A stretch of DNA of 64,000 bases from CAVSIP01 sp963728075 (lineage in GTDB: Bacteria; Actinomycetota; Actinomycetes; JAFAQI01; DASSKL01), in the NCBI GenBank assembly GCA_963728075.1, contig CAVSIP010000001.1, positions 682,001-746,000 of the forward strand, written 5' to 3'. The notes below the pieces were generated by a model. That model searched no databases. It was not told the DNA's origin and saw only the letters and a list, made by a program, of their open reading frames with translations. The position numbers and the translations under genes are program-made. Every line of letters starts with the position of its first letter. Position 1 is the first letter of the stretch. Below are positions 63,823-64,000 of this stretch, in pieces.

Positions 63823-64000
63823 CTACGACATGCCGCGCCAGCCCTGCACCGGCAGCGCGAACTTCTCCACGAGCCGGTCGGTGAAGGGGCGCCGCGTCCA
63901 ACCGGGCCAGCCGCACCGGCCGCTCCCCGCGGCACACCTCGATCCGCGCTCGCGGGGGCAGGTCCTGGGCGCGCCGCCCGTCGCACCACATGACCCCGCT
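63823..64000 (-). pseudogene. nadK: NAD kinase, C-terminal fragment with one frameshift
   Basis: The gene runs off the right edge. The fragment reads MWCDGRRAQDLPPRARIEVC, then RLARLDAAP; after one extra C in a CCCC run (about 63894) the frame continues as FTDRLVEKFALPVQGWRGMS and stops at 63823-63825. This is the C-terminal end of NAD kinase (VKF-type tail), in its usual place before recn in actinobacteria. Confidence 0.7.

Overview
The window is from a high-GC actinobacterium (class Actinomycetes). The evidence is gene content and order. The right third matches the mycobacterial block nadK, recN, SteA-like gene, mctB/steB, pyrG, NUDIX, xerD, ald, parA, scpA, scpB, rluB, cmk, der. The middle matches the block DUF881, sbp, DUF881, gcvH, garA, ftsR, DUF151, second MerR gene, gcvP. 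RbpA, a polyprenol-phosphate mannosyltransferase and many GTG starts with a TANNNT box 6-8 bases upstream also fit. The genus cannot be told from the sequence.

Layout. 0-14.4 kb is accessory: a secreted peptide, a 5'-3' exonuclease, two abutting mini-genes, lipid and peptide enzymes (SDR, M24 peptidase, acyl-CoA dehydrogenase), a GGDEF protein, a hemerythrin protein, then an envelope cluster (two lipoproteins, MBOAT O-acyltransferase, SGNH esterase-like protein, GH13 glucosidase, lipoprotein). 14.9-19.2 kb holds lnt, ppm1, fxsA, rbpA (behind an exact GGAAT-N18-GTT sigma-R-type promoter), a HAD protein and a DUF5999 protein. 19.2-30.1 kb is the glycine-cleavage and MerR/GarA region, with a tandem glycine riboswitch before gcvP and a frameshift-ridden sugar nucleotidyltransferase/phosphomutase gene. 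30.1-36.3 kb holds murA (Asp in place of the fosfomycin-target Cys), VOC, crotonase, GNAT, a PLP decarboxylase, a LuxR regulator and a STAS protein.

36.3-41.5 kb is an integrated element of about 5.2 kb. A tRNA-Pro(GGG) gene is followed by a tyrosine integrase, and the 3' half of the tRNA is repeated (39 bp exact) at the far end. Cargo: two coupled unknown genes, a SigE-family sigma factor overlapping a DUF4232 membrane-protein gene (each with one frameshift), and a lipoprotein. I see no replication, excision or transfer gene.

41.5-64 kb is conserved housekeeping, all on the minus strand: der, plsC, cmk, an apparent AroH-TyrA fusion, rluB, scpB, scpA, a degenerate site-2-protease-like gene, parA, xerD (CTG start), ald, NUDIX, pyrG, then an envelope/division operon running steA, steB, PNPT-like gene, murJ-like gene, glycosyltransferase, phosphatase-like membrane protein, and recN plus the end of nadK.

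Caution on sequence quality: single-base indels cluster in the nucleotidyltransferase gene (about nine) and in recN (about ten), with isolated ones in nadK, the site-2-protease gene, the sigma factor, the DUF4232 gene and possibly at the AroH-TyrA junction. The protein stays well conserved between shifts, so sequencing or assembly error is more likely than gene decay.
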